From assembly GCA_965227145.1 (NCBI GenBank), contig OZ245730.1, positions 5,766,001 to 5,830,000 on the forward strand: a stretch of DNA of 64,000 bases. Direction: 5' to 3'. The translations under genes were made by a program, and so were the position numbers. Positions 37,653-46,115 of this stretch are shown here, piece by piece. Source of the DNA: JACKAQ01 sp965227145 (GTDB taxonomy: Bacteria; Calditrichota; Calditrichia; RBG-13-44-9; J075). Position 1 is the first letter of the stretch, and each line of letters begins with the position of its first letter. The notes below the pieces were generated by a model. It searched no databases, was not told the origin of the DNA, and was given only the letters and a program-made list of their open reading frames with translations.

Positions 37653-39848
37653 ATGATTTCCATAAATCGATCATTATTTCGAATACTGATTTCAGCGTGG
37701 TGCATCCTCGCGACAGCCGGCATGCTGATGTTGCAAGCCAGCAGTCACCGCGAAGCGCCACTGATCAGCCAGGATCCGCTGGCGGACAACACGGATTTGT
37801 ATGTGTTCCGGTCGCCGGATGACCCGAATTCGGTAATCATTATCGCGAATTATATTCCGCTGGAATTGCCGGAAGGCGGACCGAATTACGCCACTTTCGG
37901 CGAAAATATTCGATACGAAATCCACATCAAAAACAGCACGTATGTGGGAATGCTTGGCGGAGCGATGGACGACATCACCTACCGTTTCACGTTCACGCAG
38001 GAAAACGAAGACCCGACCACATTTTTCAACATTCGGTTGGGGATGCAGAACCTGAAAACCACTTACACTTGCGAAAAAAGCACCGATGGCGGAATGAGCT
38101 GGACAACCATCGTCGATAACGGCGTGGTGCCGCCGAACAATATCGGCCCGCGATCCATCGAAGGTGCAGCCGGACTCGGCACCAGCTACGATCAACTCGT
38201 GCAAAACGCGATCACCACCGCAACCACCGGCGAAACGGTATTTTGCGGACCGCGTGACGATGCATTTTTCGTTGATTTGGGCGGTATTTTCGATCTCGGA
38301 CAAACCCGCAGCGCATACGGCACGAACGCATCCAATCCGGATAATGCCCGCGATGCCGTTGCCGGTTTCAACACCCACACCATTTCGATGAAAATTCCCA
38401 TCAGCATGTTGCAAAAAGATAGCAAAGACGTCAGCCAGGCAACCGGCATTCTCGATCCCGATTTTGTGATCGGCGTGTGGGCATCTGCCAGTCGTCAGCA
38501 AATCAAAACATTGTCCATGGATGGCAGCAAACCAACCTACAGCGGACCGTGGGTGCAGGTATCCCGTTTGGGCATGCCGTTGACGAATGAAGCGATTATC
38601 CCGATCGGCGAAAAAGATCGTTGGAACGCCGTGACGCCATACAGCGCGGAAGAGCAGGATTTTGTGGCATATTTCGCGAATCCGGAATTGGGATTGTATA
38701 TGGATGACAGCCAGTTTGGCGGCGCAGTTCCGGCGCTTTCCGATCTGCGAATCCAGACGATGAGCTATCCGGCGATTGGCGTGATTCCGGGCTATTCTGA
38801 TCCGGGATTTGATTTCCGTAACGGAAAAGACGGCGCATTTGCCGCCGCATTTATTCCCGGTATCGACTTCACCGGAACCGCGATTGCCGTGCCCACCGGA
38901 CCTGCGGCAGACGGAATGCCCATTCAAACCGCGTTGGTTGCACCGGGTGAACCGCGTCGCGCGGACATCTTTCCGGTGTTTTATTTTGGCGTGCCCGCTT
39001 TGCCGCCGTATGAGCTGGCAACCGGCAAAACCGGCGGACCGCTCAGTAAAGGTAAACCGTTTATTCACAACTTCTTACCAATCACCAGCGATGCCGGTGT
39101 GCTCTACGGCGGCGACATGCTCCGGCTGAATATGGCAACGCCGGTAACAGATCGCGGCAACAGCGAATACACAAATAACGCCCGGATGGGTCTGGTTCGA
39201 GCCGCGGTTTTGGGATTGACAGATCCGGCATTTGCGGACACCACCATTCAATCCATTCCGCACATGGACGGTTTCCCGAACGGTCGCCGTTTGGAAGATG
39301 ACGTGACCACCATTTCGCTGCAAGCCGTTGGCGGGCTGGTTTTGGCAGCTGTCGGATTTCCGTTTGACGATGCCACCGCCGGAAATTACAGCGATCTCGC
39401 ATCGCCAGCGCTGGTTGCCGAACTCACCTATAACGGCGGTCCGACAGCCAACGATCTGCCGTTGCTCAGCCAGTTTCCGTATCAGGCAGAGCCGCACCGC
39501 GGATACGATTATGTGAAGCAATTGACCGCCGTTGAGCCGATTATGGTTGGCATCAGCGAATCGCCGATTGGCGTTGGTGTGCCGAAAGCGTTCATTTTGG
39601 AGCAGAATTATCCGAATCCCTTCAATCCGTCCACGACTATCAAATATCACGTGTCGAAACCGGCGGATGTGCGCATCAATGTGTATAACACGCTCGGTCA
39701 GTTGGTCGCCACGCTGGTGGACGGACAAAAATCAGCCGGCACCTACTCGATCAATTGGGATGCCAAAAATCTGGCGAGCGGTACCTACTTTTATCAAATG
39801 GAAGTGGGTAACGATATCATCACCAAAAAATCCATTCTTGTGAAATAG
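37653..39848 (+). CDS. DUF4331 secreted protein with type-A C-terminal sorting domain
   Basis: 731 residues. A signal peptide ends near residue 29; the DUF4331 domain begins with the hallmark SSHREAPLISQDPLADNTDLYVF and continues to about 620. The C-terminal domain (about 645-731: FILEQNYPNPFNPSTTIKYHV ... GTYFYQMEVG) is a sorting signal of the same type as the 1154-residue protein. DUF4331 proteins are exported and of unknown function. GGAGG precedes the ATG. Followed by a His-rich TPR gene and preceded by an ECF sigma/anti-sigma pair. Confidence 0.85.
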   Translation: MISINRSLFRILISAWCILATAGMLMLQASSHREAPLISQDPLADNTDLYVFRSPDDPNSVIIIANYIPLELPEGGPNYATFGENIRYEIHIKNSTYVGMLGGAMDDITYRFTFTQENEDPTTFFNIRLGMQNLKTTYTCEKSTDGGMSWTTIVDNGVVPPNNIGPRSIEGAAGLGTSYDQLVQNAITTATTGETVFCGPRDDAFFVDLGGIFDLGQTRSAYGTNASNPDNARDAVAGFNTHTISMKIPISMLQKDSKDVSQATGILDPDFVIGVWASASRQQIKTLSMDGSKPTYSGPWVQVSRLGMPLTNEAIIPIGEKDRWNAVTPYSAEEQDFVAYFANPELGLYMDDSQFGGAVPALSDLRIQTMSYPAIGVIPGYSDPGFDFRNGKDGAFAAAFIPGIDFTGTAIAVPTGPAADGMPIQTALVAPGEPRRADIFPVFYFGVPALPPYELATGKTGGPLSKGKPFIHNFLPITSDAGVLYGGDMLRLNMATPVTDRGNSEYTNNARMGLVRAAVLGLTDPAFADTTIQSIPHMDGFPNGRRLEDDVTTISLQAVGGLVLAAVGFPFDDATAGNYSDLASPALVAELTYNGGPTANDLPLLSQFPYQAEPHRGYDYVKQLTAVEPIMVGISESPIGVGVPKAFILEQNYPNPFNPSTTIKYHVSKPADVRINVYNTLGQLVATLVDGQKSAGTYSINWDAKNLASGTYFYQMEVGNDIITKKSILVK

Positions 39849-39929
39849 CCATCCTTCAGGCAGCACGCATTGTCGGGGCAGCGATGTCCCGGCAATGTGA
39901 TTATTATCGAAAAAATTGAGGACAATAAA

Positions 39930-41336
39930 ATGATTCGCAAAATAGCCATTTTAACAGCTTTCGTCATTGCAGGGTTTACCGGAATGCTAATGCTCAAGCA
40001 TTACGTGATCGATGCACATCAACATGATCATCACGATCACGATCATCACGGGATGCATGCGCATTCTCACGAGCACTCCGATGAAAAAGAGGCACACATT
40101 TCCCCGCAGCAGCAGCGATTACTCGACCGAGAAGCGGCGCTGAACGCAGCGATCCAGCAACGTCCGGATGATCTGAAAAGTCGCACCGCACTCGCGGAAA
40201 CCTACGTGCAGCTCGCCCGGATGAACGGCGATCACAATAATTTTGTGCATAAAGCGCTGCGGGTTGCGGATAACACGCTGGATATCGCGCCGGAAAATAC
40301 CGAAGCCCGGATGATCAAAATTTCCGTTTTGCTGACGCTGCATCAGTTTGAAAATGCCAAAATGTTGGCGGAATCATTGGCGAAGGAATTTCCGCACAAT
40401 GCCTTTGTTTACGGCGCGCTCTGCGATGCAAATGTGGAACTCGGCAATTATCCGGCAGCCGTTGCGGCGTGCGATAAAATGTTGAGCATCCGCCCGGATT
40501 TGCGCTCGTATAGCCGTGCATCCTATCTCCGGGAAATTCATGGCGATATACCCGGTGCCATCGCCGCGATGAAATTAGCAGTGAAATCCGGCGTGCACGG
40601 CTCCGACGAACGCAACTGGGCACTGTGTCAATTGGCAAATTTGTATCTGCAAACCGGCGATGTTGAAAACGCGGAGAAAATTTTTAGCGGCGTGCTGGAA
40701 CTGCAACCCGACAGAACCGAAGCGATATTCGGCTTGGCAGATATCGCCAGTATTAACAATGGGTTAAGTGAAGGAATATCTGTGCTGGAAACATATGCAG
40801 ATCACGATGCCGATCACATCATTATAGAAAAACTGGCGCTGATGTATGTTGCAAACGGCAACGATCTGAAAGCCGCAGAATTGATTGCGCATGCAGCAGA
40901 AGGATTGCACCAACAAGCAGCAAACGGTTGGAATGTCGATCTGGAACTCGCCAGATTTTACGCCGATTGCAATGTGAATCTGGACGAAGCGTTGTCGCAT
41001 ATCGAGCGCGAATATCAGCGTCGCCCGGAAAATATTGATGTGTTGGCAACCTACGCATGGGTGCAATTCCGGCGTGGCGAGGTTCAAAAAGCACTGCCGT
41101 TAATGAAAAAAGCGTTGCGGATGGAAACGGAACGTCCGGTGTATTGGTATCACGCGGCGGAAATTTACAGCGCCGCCGGCGATCTGCAAACCGCACAAAA
41201 CTATCTGAAATTATGCAAATCTGACAAATTTTTGCTACCCGCTCAAAATCTCGAAAGCGCCCGTGAATTGGAAAAACGACTCCACCAATTTGCGCAACAG
41301 GCACAGGTCACTCCCCACAAGCGTCAAAAAAGCTGA
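39930..41336 (+). CDS. Membrane-anchored tetratricopeptide protein with His-rich segment
   Basis: 468 residues. A single N-terminal hydrophobic segment (about 5-22) is followed by a histidine-rich stretch (about 28-54) alternating H and D, plausibly metal-binding, then about nine tetratricopeptide-type helix pairs to the end. The start at 39930 has GAGGA seven bases before it. It lies 81 bases after the DUF4331 gene and shares its direction; the pair probably acts together at the envelope. The substrate and metal are unknown. Confidence 0.75.
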   Translation: MIRKIAILTAFVIAGFTGMLMLKHYVIDAHQHDHHDHDHHGMHAHSHEHSDEKEAHISPQQQRLLDREAALNAAIQQRPDDLKSRTALAETYVQLARMNGDHNNFVHKALRVADNTLDIAPENTEARMIKISVLLTLHQFENAKMLAESLAKEFPHNAFVYGALCDANVELGNYPAAVAACDKMLSIRPDLRSYSRASYLREIHGDIPGAIAAMKLAVKSGVHGSDERNWALCQLANLYLQTGDVENAEKIFSGVLELQPDRTEAIFGLADIASINNGLSEGISVLETYADHDADHIIIEKLALMYVANGNDLKAAELIAHAAEGLHQQAANGWNVDLELARFYADCNVNLDEALSHIEREYQRRPENIDVLATYAWVQFRRGEVQKALPLMKKALRMETERPVYWYHAAEIYSAAGDLQTAQNYLKLCKSDKFLLPAQNLESARELEKRLHQFAQQAQVTPHKRQKS

Positions 41337-41376
41337 GTTGTTCGGCGCAATCGAGTTGTCCTCACACACCCCCAAT

Positions 41377-41409
41377 AGCTCCGGTCTGTTCGACGGGGCT
41401 TTTTTATTT
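41377..41409 (+). terminator. Intrinsic terminator after the TPR gene
   Basis: AGCTCCG and CGGGGCT (one U-G pair) around a 10-base loop, then a T run. Confidence 0.75.
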
Positions 41410-41667
41410 TGGATTCTGGATGTTGGATTCTGGACGCTTCGGCTGTACTCAGCGCGAGTTCTGGATACTGTTAGAATTGGGTTGATTGCAATCTGTCGTT
41501 GTAGGGAACGGTCGCGACCGTTCCGTTTTTTGAATCAAAGCGAGAGCACATTGTATCTGTCGTAGTAGGGAACGGTCGCGACCATTCCGTTTTTTATTAC
41601 AAAGCGAGAGCATCGCAACACAACAATTTATTTCCAGAATCCAGCATCCAGCATCCAGAATCCAGAA
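41410..41667. repeat. Intergenic repeat region with two 58-bp direct repeats
   Basis: Two 58-bp units, 41491-41548 and 41555-41612, differ at a handful of positions. Each holds a 20-bp palindrome (GGAACGGTCGCGACCGTTCC, perfect in unit 1 at 41505-41524, one mismatch in unit 2) followed by six T and the word AAAGCGAGAGC. GGATTCTGGAT words flank them on both sides in opposite orientation (about 41413-41440 and 41636-41668). No gene. Confidence 0.8.
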
Positions 41668-42819
41668 TCAGGAAACCCGCCCAACTGCTTCCGCAATTTT
41701 CTCCGCCGGCGCGCACAGCGACACGCGAACATAGCCTGTTCCGTTGCTCCCAAAAATGCTACCCGGCGCGATAAAAATATCTTTCGAATAGAGCAAATCA
41801 TCCACAAACGCTTCGGCGTTTTTCACGGAATCCGGTAGTTTTGCCCACGCGAACATTCCGGCGCTGCCGCTGTCGTAAGTGCAGCCGAGCGCATCCAAAA
41901 ATCGATAGACCAGTTGCTGACGATCCACATAAGCGGCGTTTTGTTCGGCGTGCCATTCGTCCGAATTTTGGAGGGCTTGCACCGCCGCCAGTTGCATCGG
42001 CAAAAATTGTCCGGAGTCGATATTGCTTTTCACTTTGATAATTGTGTCGAGATAATCCGCGTTTCCACAAAGCATGCCGACGCGCCATCCTGCCATATTG
42101 TGTGATTTGCTGAGCGAGTTGAGTTCGATGGCGCAATCCGGAGCGCCGTCAACTTGCAGCAAACTTAGCGGATTGGCATTCAAAATACGGCTGTAAGGAT
42201 TATCGTGGCAGAGCAAAATATTGTGTTCTCGGCAAAAATCGATGATGTTGGCAAAATCCGCCAGCGAAGCCGTTGCGCCGGTGGGCATGTGCGGATAATT
42301 CACCCACATAATTTTTACGCGGGACAAATCGGTTTTGGCAAGTGCATCGAGATCGGGCAGCCAGCCGTTTTCGGCGGAGAGATCGTAAAATTGCGGTTCG
42401 CCGCCGGCCATTCGCGCGGCAGATGGATACGCCAGATAACCGGGATCGGGCACCAACGCGATATCGCCCGCATTCAAAAACGCCATCGAGATGTGGAAAA
42501 TCCCCTCTTTCGAGCCGAGCAGCGGCAAAATTTGCACATTCGCATCCAGCGAAACGCCGTAGGTTCGCGAATAATATTCTGCCATCGCCAGGCGCAATTC
42601 CGGTGCGCCGCGATACGGCTGATAGCCGTGCACATTTGGCAGCGCCGCGTTGCGATTCAGCGTTTCAATCGTTTTTGCAGATGGCGGCATATCGGGATTG
42701 CCGATCGCCAAATTGATAATCGGTCGCCCCTTTTGCGTCAGCGATCGCACCTCTGCGAGTTTTTTCGAAAAATAATATTCTTCAACCTGAGAAAGCCGGT
42801 TGGCGGACGGTATGATCAT
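41668..42819 (-). CDS. Class I/II PLP aminotransferase, probably aromatic or aspartate type
   Basis: 383 residues, fold-type I. PLP motifs: the lysine in ELNSLSKSHNMAGWRVGM, HDNPYSRI and the N-terminal IGNPDMPP. Overlaps the end of pheA by 38 bases on the same strand, with GGAG of its ribosome site inside pheA, so the two are co-expressed. In that position the likely role is transamination of phenylpyruvate or prephenate. The sequence is also compatible with the DapC/DapL or AlaC groups, which cannot be separated by eye. Confidence 0.82.
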   Translation of the reverse strand: MIIPSANRLSQVEEYYFSKKLAEVRSLTQKGRPIINLAIGNPDMPPSAKTIETLNRNAALPNVHGYQPYRGAPELRLAMAEYYSRTYGVSLDANVQILPLLGSKEGIFHISMAFLNAGDIALVPDPGYLAYPSAARMAGGEPQFYDLSAENGWLPDLDALAKTDLSRVKIMWVNYPHMPTGATASLADFANIIDFCREHNILLCHDNPYSRILNANPLSLLQVDGAPDCAIELNSLSKSHNMAGWRVGMLCGNADYLDTIIKVKSNIDSGQFLPMQLAAVQALQNSDEWHAEQNAAYVDRQQLVYRFLDALGCTYDSGSAGMFAWAKLPDSVKNAEAFVDDLLYSKDIFIAPGSIFGSNGTGYVRVSLCAPAEKIAEAVGRVS

Positions 42820-43654
42820 AGGGAATTACTCCGGATTTATAAATGCCCAGTATTTTGATGCCACGGGCAAAGGGCGAAGCCGCCGCAATCCCGCGATGAA
42901 AATCGGTTTCGTTTTGCCACAGTAAATCGATGTGAAAGGCGTATTCGCTCGGTTGACCGGGAATGGGAATCGACTGGATGAGCGAGAGGTTCAGCCCGTG
43001 TTCACGAAAAATTTGCAGCACGCTCACCAGCGAACCCACTTCGTGGCTCACCCGGAAACTGATCGACGCTTTGTCCGGTGGTGTGCCGTTGCGGTATTCC
43101 TTGTTCAGCAAAATCAGAAATCGGGTGTAATTTTTTTTGAGATTTTCGATTTCCTCCGCCAAAATTTGCAACTGGTAGCGATTTGCCGCCATTTTGCTGG
43201 CAATCGCAGCCACGCCGCGCAAGTTGTTTTGGCGAATTTCCCGCGCGCTTTCCGCCGTATCGAACGATTCGATCGCCCGCAAATGCGGGTGCGCTTCCAG
43301 AAAAACGCTGCACTGATGCAACGCCATCGGGTGCGAACGCACGGTTTCGATGTCCTCGATTCGCTGCCCCGGCAGCGCCATCAAATTTTGCTGGATGTGC
43401 AAATACGTTTCGCCAATAATGTGAAAATTGTATCGCTCCAGCAGGCTGTAATTCGGTAAAATGCTGCCGGCCAGCGTGTTTTCGATGGCCATCACTGCGG
43501 CGTCCACTTCGCGATTGGCCAGCGCATCGCAGAGCCGCCCGAAAGTCATGCATTCCAGCAATTCCACCGGATGACCGGCGAAATACTGGCGCGTCGCCAT
43601 ATCGTGAAAGGATGCCTGACCACCCTGGATCGCGATTTTCATATGCTGTTTCAT
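42782..43654 (-). CDS. pheA: Prephenate dehydratase
   Basis: 290 residues, the monofunctional form without chorismate mutase. It turns prephenate into phenylpyruvate. The catalytic part shows ENTLAGSI, the NYTRFLIL motif and a C-terminal ACT domain (about 190-270). The feedback motif usually written ESRP reads QSIP here, so Phe inhibition may differ. The ATG at 43654 has AAGGA upstream; the extended frame is spurious. It is preceded by a Phe-rich leader peptide and attenuator, so expression responds to Phe-tRNA supply. Confidence 0.93.
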   Translation of the reverse strand: MKQHMKIAIQGGQASFHDMATRQYFAGHPVELLECMTFGRLCDALANREVDAAVMAIENTLAGSILPNYSLLERYNFHIIGETYLHIQQNLMALPGQRIEDIETVRSHPMALHQCSVFLEAHPHLRAIESFDTAESAREIRQNNLRGVAAIASKMAANRYQLQILAEEIENLKKNYTRFLILLNKEYRNGTPPDKASISFRVSHEVGSLVSVLQIFREHGLNLSLIQSIPIPGQPSEYAFHIDLLWQNETDFHRGIAAASPFARGIKILGIYKSGVIPYDHTVRQPAFSG

Positions 43655-43713
43655 GCGAAATTCCTTTTTGTAGAGGCGCGGCGTTGAAGCGCCCAAACAT
43701 CTGCAAATAAAAA

Positions 43714-43734
43714 AGGCTCCGTTTTGCGGAGCCT
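43714..43734 (-). terminator. Attenuator terminator of the pheA operon
   Basis: Stem AAAGGCTCCG with complement CGGAGCCTTT around CAAAA, followed by six T, on the minus strand (stem plus tail about 43736-43709). It lies between the leader peptide and pheA, so it must be overridden to express pheA. Confidence 0.9.
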
Positions 43735-43799
43735 TTCAAGAGTCGATATTGTCAGTTTTGCGCAAAATCCTCCTGTCAGGCTCCGTTGGTCACGAAACC
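43727..43799 (-). promoter_or_regulatory. Phenylalanine attenuator: alternating hairpins 1:2, 2:3 and 3:4
   Basis: Segment 1, GGTTTCG (43799-43793), lies on the Phe codons and pairs with segment 2 (five Watson-Crick plus two G-U pairs, 7-base loop). Segment 2, CGGAGCCT (43785-43778), pairs perfectly with segment 3, AGGCTCCG (43734-43727), as antiterminator. Segment 3 also pairs with segment 4 (43721-43714), an exact copy of segment 2, as terminator. The leader stop codon touches the end of segment 2, so a ribosome finishing the peptide blocks 2:3. This is the textbook arrangement. Confidence 0.88.
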
Positions 43800-43844
43800 A
43801 AAAAAGAAAAACAGGCTAAAATAGCGACGGATAATTGCGTTCAA
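43776..43844 (-). CDS. pheL: Phe-rich leader peptide of the pheA attenuator
   Basis: 22 codons, TTG start with AAAGGA six bases before it, TGA stop at 43778-43776. It reads MNAIIRRY, then FSLFFFFGFV and TNGA; six of 22 residues are Phe, five of them in a span of six codons. The peptide has no function other than to report charged Phe-tRNA by ribosome stalling. Alternative ATG frame at 43872 is ruled out because it overlaps the -10 box. Too short for ordinary gene finders. Confidence 0.87.
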   Translation of the reverse strand: MNAIIRRYFSLFFFFGFVTNGA

Positions 43845-43870
43845 AATATTTCCTTTGTTCAAACGTTGCC

Positions 43871-43899
43871 ATTTTAATGCGAATTGCGGAGAATGTCAA
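43871..43899 (-). promoter_or_regulatory. Consensus sigma70 promoter of the pheL-pheA operon
   Basis: TTGACA (43899-43894), 17 bases, TAAAAT (43876-43871). Transcription would start near 43864, 20 bases before the leader peptide. Confidence 0.85.
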
Positions 43900-43996
43900 C
43901 GGATAATTCGGCAAAATTTGCTTTTGTAAAAATTGAGCAGCGAAGTAGCATTGATTTTTGTTTCTTAGCCTGCGAAATACACGAAACACACATTTC

Positions 43997-44020
43997 CTCT
44001 GTATCTCCGTGGCAAAAAAA
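43997..44020. repeat. Dispersed intergenic repeat, ctccgtggcaaaa type
   Basis: CCTCTGTATCTCCGTGGCAA followed by an A run; same family as 28730-28800 and 63780-63930. Confidence 0.5.
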
Positions 44021-44059
44021 ACGTCGTTTTTAGAAAAATTACTCGGTGGGTGAGAAAAA

Positions 44060-44088
44060 TTGATTTCGCTACCCGCATTCCTTAAATT
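44060..44088 (+). promoter_or_regulatory. Possible trpD promoter
   Basis: TTGATT (44060-44065), 17 bases, TAAATT (44083-44088), about 35 bases before the trpD start. No Trp-rich leader or terminator hairpin follows. Confidence 0.45.
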
Positions 44089-44129
44089 GGGCGGCGGTTT
44101 AAAATTGAACATCAACAATCGGGCAGAAA

Positions 44130-45155
44130 ATGATTCAGCAAGCGATACACAAACTTCTCGAACGAACCCATCTCACCCATGACGAAGCCTTTGGCGCGAT
44201 GCACAGCATCATGTCCGGCGATGCCAGCGATGCGCAAATCGGCGCGTTTCTCATCGCCATGCGCATGAAAGGCGAGCAGGCGCACGAGATCGCCGGATTC
44301 GCCAAAGCGATGCAGCAAAAAGCTCATCCGGTGACGGTCGATCGACTGGGCGAAGCGCTGGATATCGTCGGCACCGGCGGCGACGGGAAGCATACATTCA
44401 ACATTTCAACGATCGCTGCGTTAGTGGCCGCCGGTGCGGGAATTCCCGTGGCAAAACACGGCAATCGCTCTGTTTCCAGCAAATGCGGCAGTGCGGATGT
44501 GTTGCGCGAACTCGGTGTAAATATTGATCTTGAACCATCGCAAATGGCGCGTTGCGTCAACGAAGTGGGCATCGCGTTTTTGTTTGCACCACGACTGCAT
44601 CCGGCGATGAAATACGCTATCGGACCGCGCCGGGAAATCGGTGCACGCACGGTTTTTAACATTCTCGGACCGCTCACCAATCCGGCCGGTGTTCGCCGAC
44701 AGTTGATCGGCGCATACAATCGCGAACTCGCCAAATTGATGGCCAGCGTTTTCCGCGAACTTGGCACGGAGCACACGCTGGTAGTGCACAGCTCGGACGG
44801 AATGGATGAAATTTCGCTGGCTGCGCCGACCCACGTGTTCGAATTGCGCCACGGCGAAATTGCGGAATACGAAATCGACGCAACAACCTTTGGCGCCACG
44901 CCGTCTGACGACAGTCTGGAAGGTGGCGATGCAAAAGATAACGCCGCGATCGCCCTCAAAATTCTCAGCGGCGAAACCGGTCCGCGCCGCGATGTGGTGG
45001 TGATGAACGCCGCCGCCGGCATTTACGTCGCCGGAAAAGCCGATTCGCTGGCCGCCGCTGCGGATCTCGCCCGCCACAGCCTCGATTCCGGCGCTGCGCT
45101 GGCAAAACTGGAAGCCCTCGGCAAACTGACGCAGGAAATGAGCGAGGAAGAATAA
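44130..45155 (+). CDS. trpD: Anthranilate phosphoribosyltransferase
   Basis: 341 residues. Second step of tryptophan synthesis from chorismate: anthranilate plus PRPP. Motifs intact: IVGTGGDGKHTFNIST, KHGNRSVSSKCGSADVLRELG and GPLTNPAG. Not fused to TrpG. It is followed 85 bases later by trpC. No trp attenuator is visible, in contrast with the divergent pheA operon. Weak Shine-Dalgarno. Confidence 0.96.
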   Translation: MIQQAIHKLLERTHLTHDEAFGAMHSIMSGDASDAQIGAFLIAMRMKGEQAHEIAGFAKAMQQKAHPVTVDRLGEALDIVGTGGDGKHTFNISTIAALVAAGAGIPVAKHGNRSVSSKCGSADVLRELGVNIDLEPSQMARCVNEVGIAFLFAPRLHPAMKYAIGPRREIGARTVFNILGPLTNPAGVRRQLIGAYNRELAKLMASVFRELGTEHTLVVHSSDGMDEISLAAPTHVFELRHGEIAEYEIDATTFGATPSDDSLEGGDAKDNAAIALKILSGETGPRRDVVVMNAAAGIYVAGKADSLAAAADLARHSLDSGAALAKLEALGKLTQEMSEEE

Positions 45156-45180
45156 GGATAAAGGGTGAAGGATAAATTTT
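45155..45180. repeat. GGATAAA-type simple repeat between trpD and trpC
   Basis: AAGGATAAAGGGTGAAGGAT and continuation; family with 32171, 46764 (reverse) and 63672. Confidence 0.5.
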
Positions 45181-45240
45181 CCCTTTTGATGTTTCGTTAA
45201 AATTTAAGGGCACGGCGCCGACGTGCCCGGAACAAAACAA

Positions 45241-46053
45241 ATGAAGCCAAAAATCGACATTTTAGCCAAAATTATCGCGAAAAAACGGGAAGAAATCGCG
45301 GCGCGAAAAGCAGAAATCAGCATCGCGGAATTGCTGCGATTGGCAGATGATGCGCCGAAACCGGAATCGCTGATCCGCCATCTGCGGGAAAGTCCGCACC
45401 TTCCGGTGATCGCCGAATTGAAAAAAGCATCGCCCTCCGCGGGCGTAATCCGCGATGATTTTGATGTGCTGGCACTCGGCAAAATGTATCAGCAGGATGG
45501 CGCGGCCGCGCTTTCCGTGCTCACTGACGAATCGTTTTTTCAGGGTTCGCTGGATTTTCTGCGGCAGCTTCGTCCGCACATTCAGGTGCCGATGTTGCGG
45601 AAAGATTTTATCATCGACGAATACCAGATTGCCGAAGCCCGCGCCGCCGGCGCAGATGCAATTTTGCTGATCGTTGCGGCGCTGGAAAAATCGCAATTGC
45701 GCGACTTGCACGCCGCCGCGAATGAAATGGCGATGGACGTTTTGGTGGAAGTGCACACTGCCGACGAACTGGAAATCGCCATGTCCGTCGATGTACCGCT
45801 GATCGGCATCAACAACCGCAGTTTGCACACATTCGAGATCGATCTGGCGGTCACCGAAACGCTCGCCGCCCAAATTCCCAAATCGGTAACGCTGGTCGGC
45901 GAAAGCGGCATTTACAGTGCAGACGACGCCCGCCGCCTCACCGACGCGGGTGTTCACGCGCTGCTCATCGGCACATCATTCATGAAACAACCCGATCCGG
46001 GGATGGCGTTGGCAAAACTGATCCGCGATTATCACCGGTTTTCGCATCATTGA
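45241..46053 (+). CDS. trpC: Indole-3-glycerol-phosphate synthase
   Basis: 270 residues of the TIM-barrel IGPS family, which cyclises CdRP to indole-3-glycerol phosphate. Conserved runs: PVIAELKKASPSAGVIRDDFD (N-terminal part holds catalytic K), PMLRKDFIIDEYQI, IGINNRSLHTFEIDL and LVGESGIYSADDA. Monofunctional, not fused to TrpF. The ATG at 45241 gives the usual family start; an in-frame GTG six codons earlier lacks support. Other trp genes are not in the window. Confidence 0.95.
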   Translation: MKPKIDILAKIIAKKREEIAARKAEISIAELLRLADDAPKPESLIRHLRESPHLPVIAELKKASPSAGVIRDDFDVLALGKMYQQDGAAALSVLTDESFFQGSLDFLRQLRPHIQVPMLRKDFIIDEYQIAEARAAGADAILLIVAALEKSQLRDLHAAANEMAMDVLVEVHTADELEIAMSVDVPLIGINNRSLHTFEIDLAVTETLAAQIPKSVTLVGESGIYSADDARRLTDAGVHALLIGTSFMKQPDPGMALAKLIRDYHRFSHH

Positions 46054-46081
46054 GGAAATACGACCATGCAAAAATTTAATG

Positions 46082-46110
46082 TTGACAATAGGCACACATT
46101 TTAATAATAT
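46082..46110 (+). promoter_or_regulatory. Consensus sigma70 promoter of the toxin-antitoxin pair
   Basis: TTGACA (46082-46087), 17 bases, TAATAT (46105-46110). Transcription would start at about 46117, on or next to the toxin's ATG at 46116. Confidence 0.75.
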
Positions 46111-46115
46111 CATCT

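Noticed and set aside
37692..39068. 458-codon open frame on the minus strand
   Set aside because: Shadow of the DUF4331 gene; no family resemblance.
41491..41612. CRISPR array
   Set aside because: Only two units, each a long palindrome with a 6-base gap; no spacers.
43816..43872. Alternative leader peptide ORF beginning with ATG at 43872
   Set aside because: Its ATG overlaps the -10 box of the promoter, so it is not in the transcript, and it contains only three Phe codons.
44090..44129. Tryptophan attenuator before trpD
   Set aside because: Too short, with no Trp codons and no terminator hairpin.
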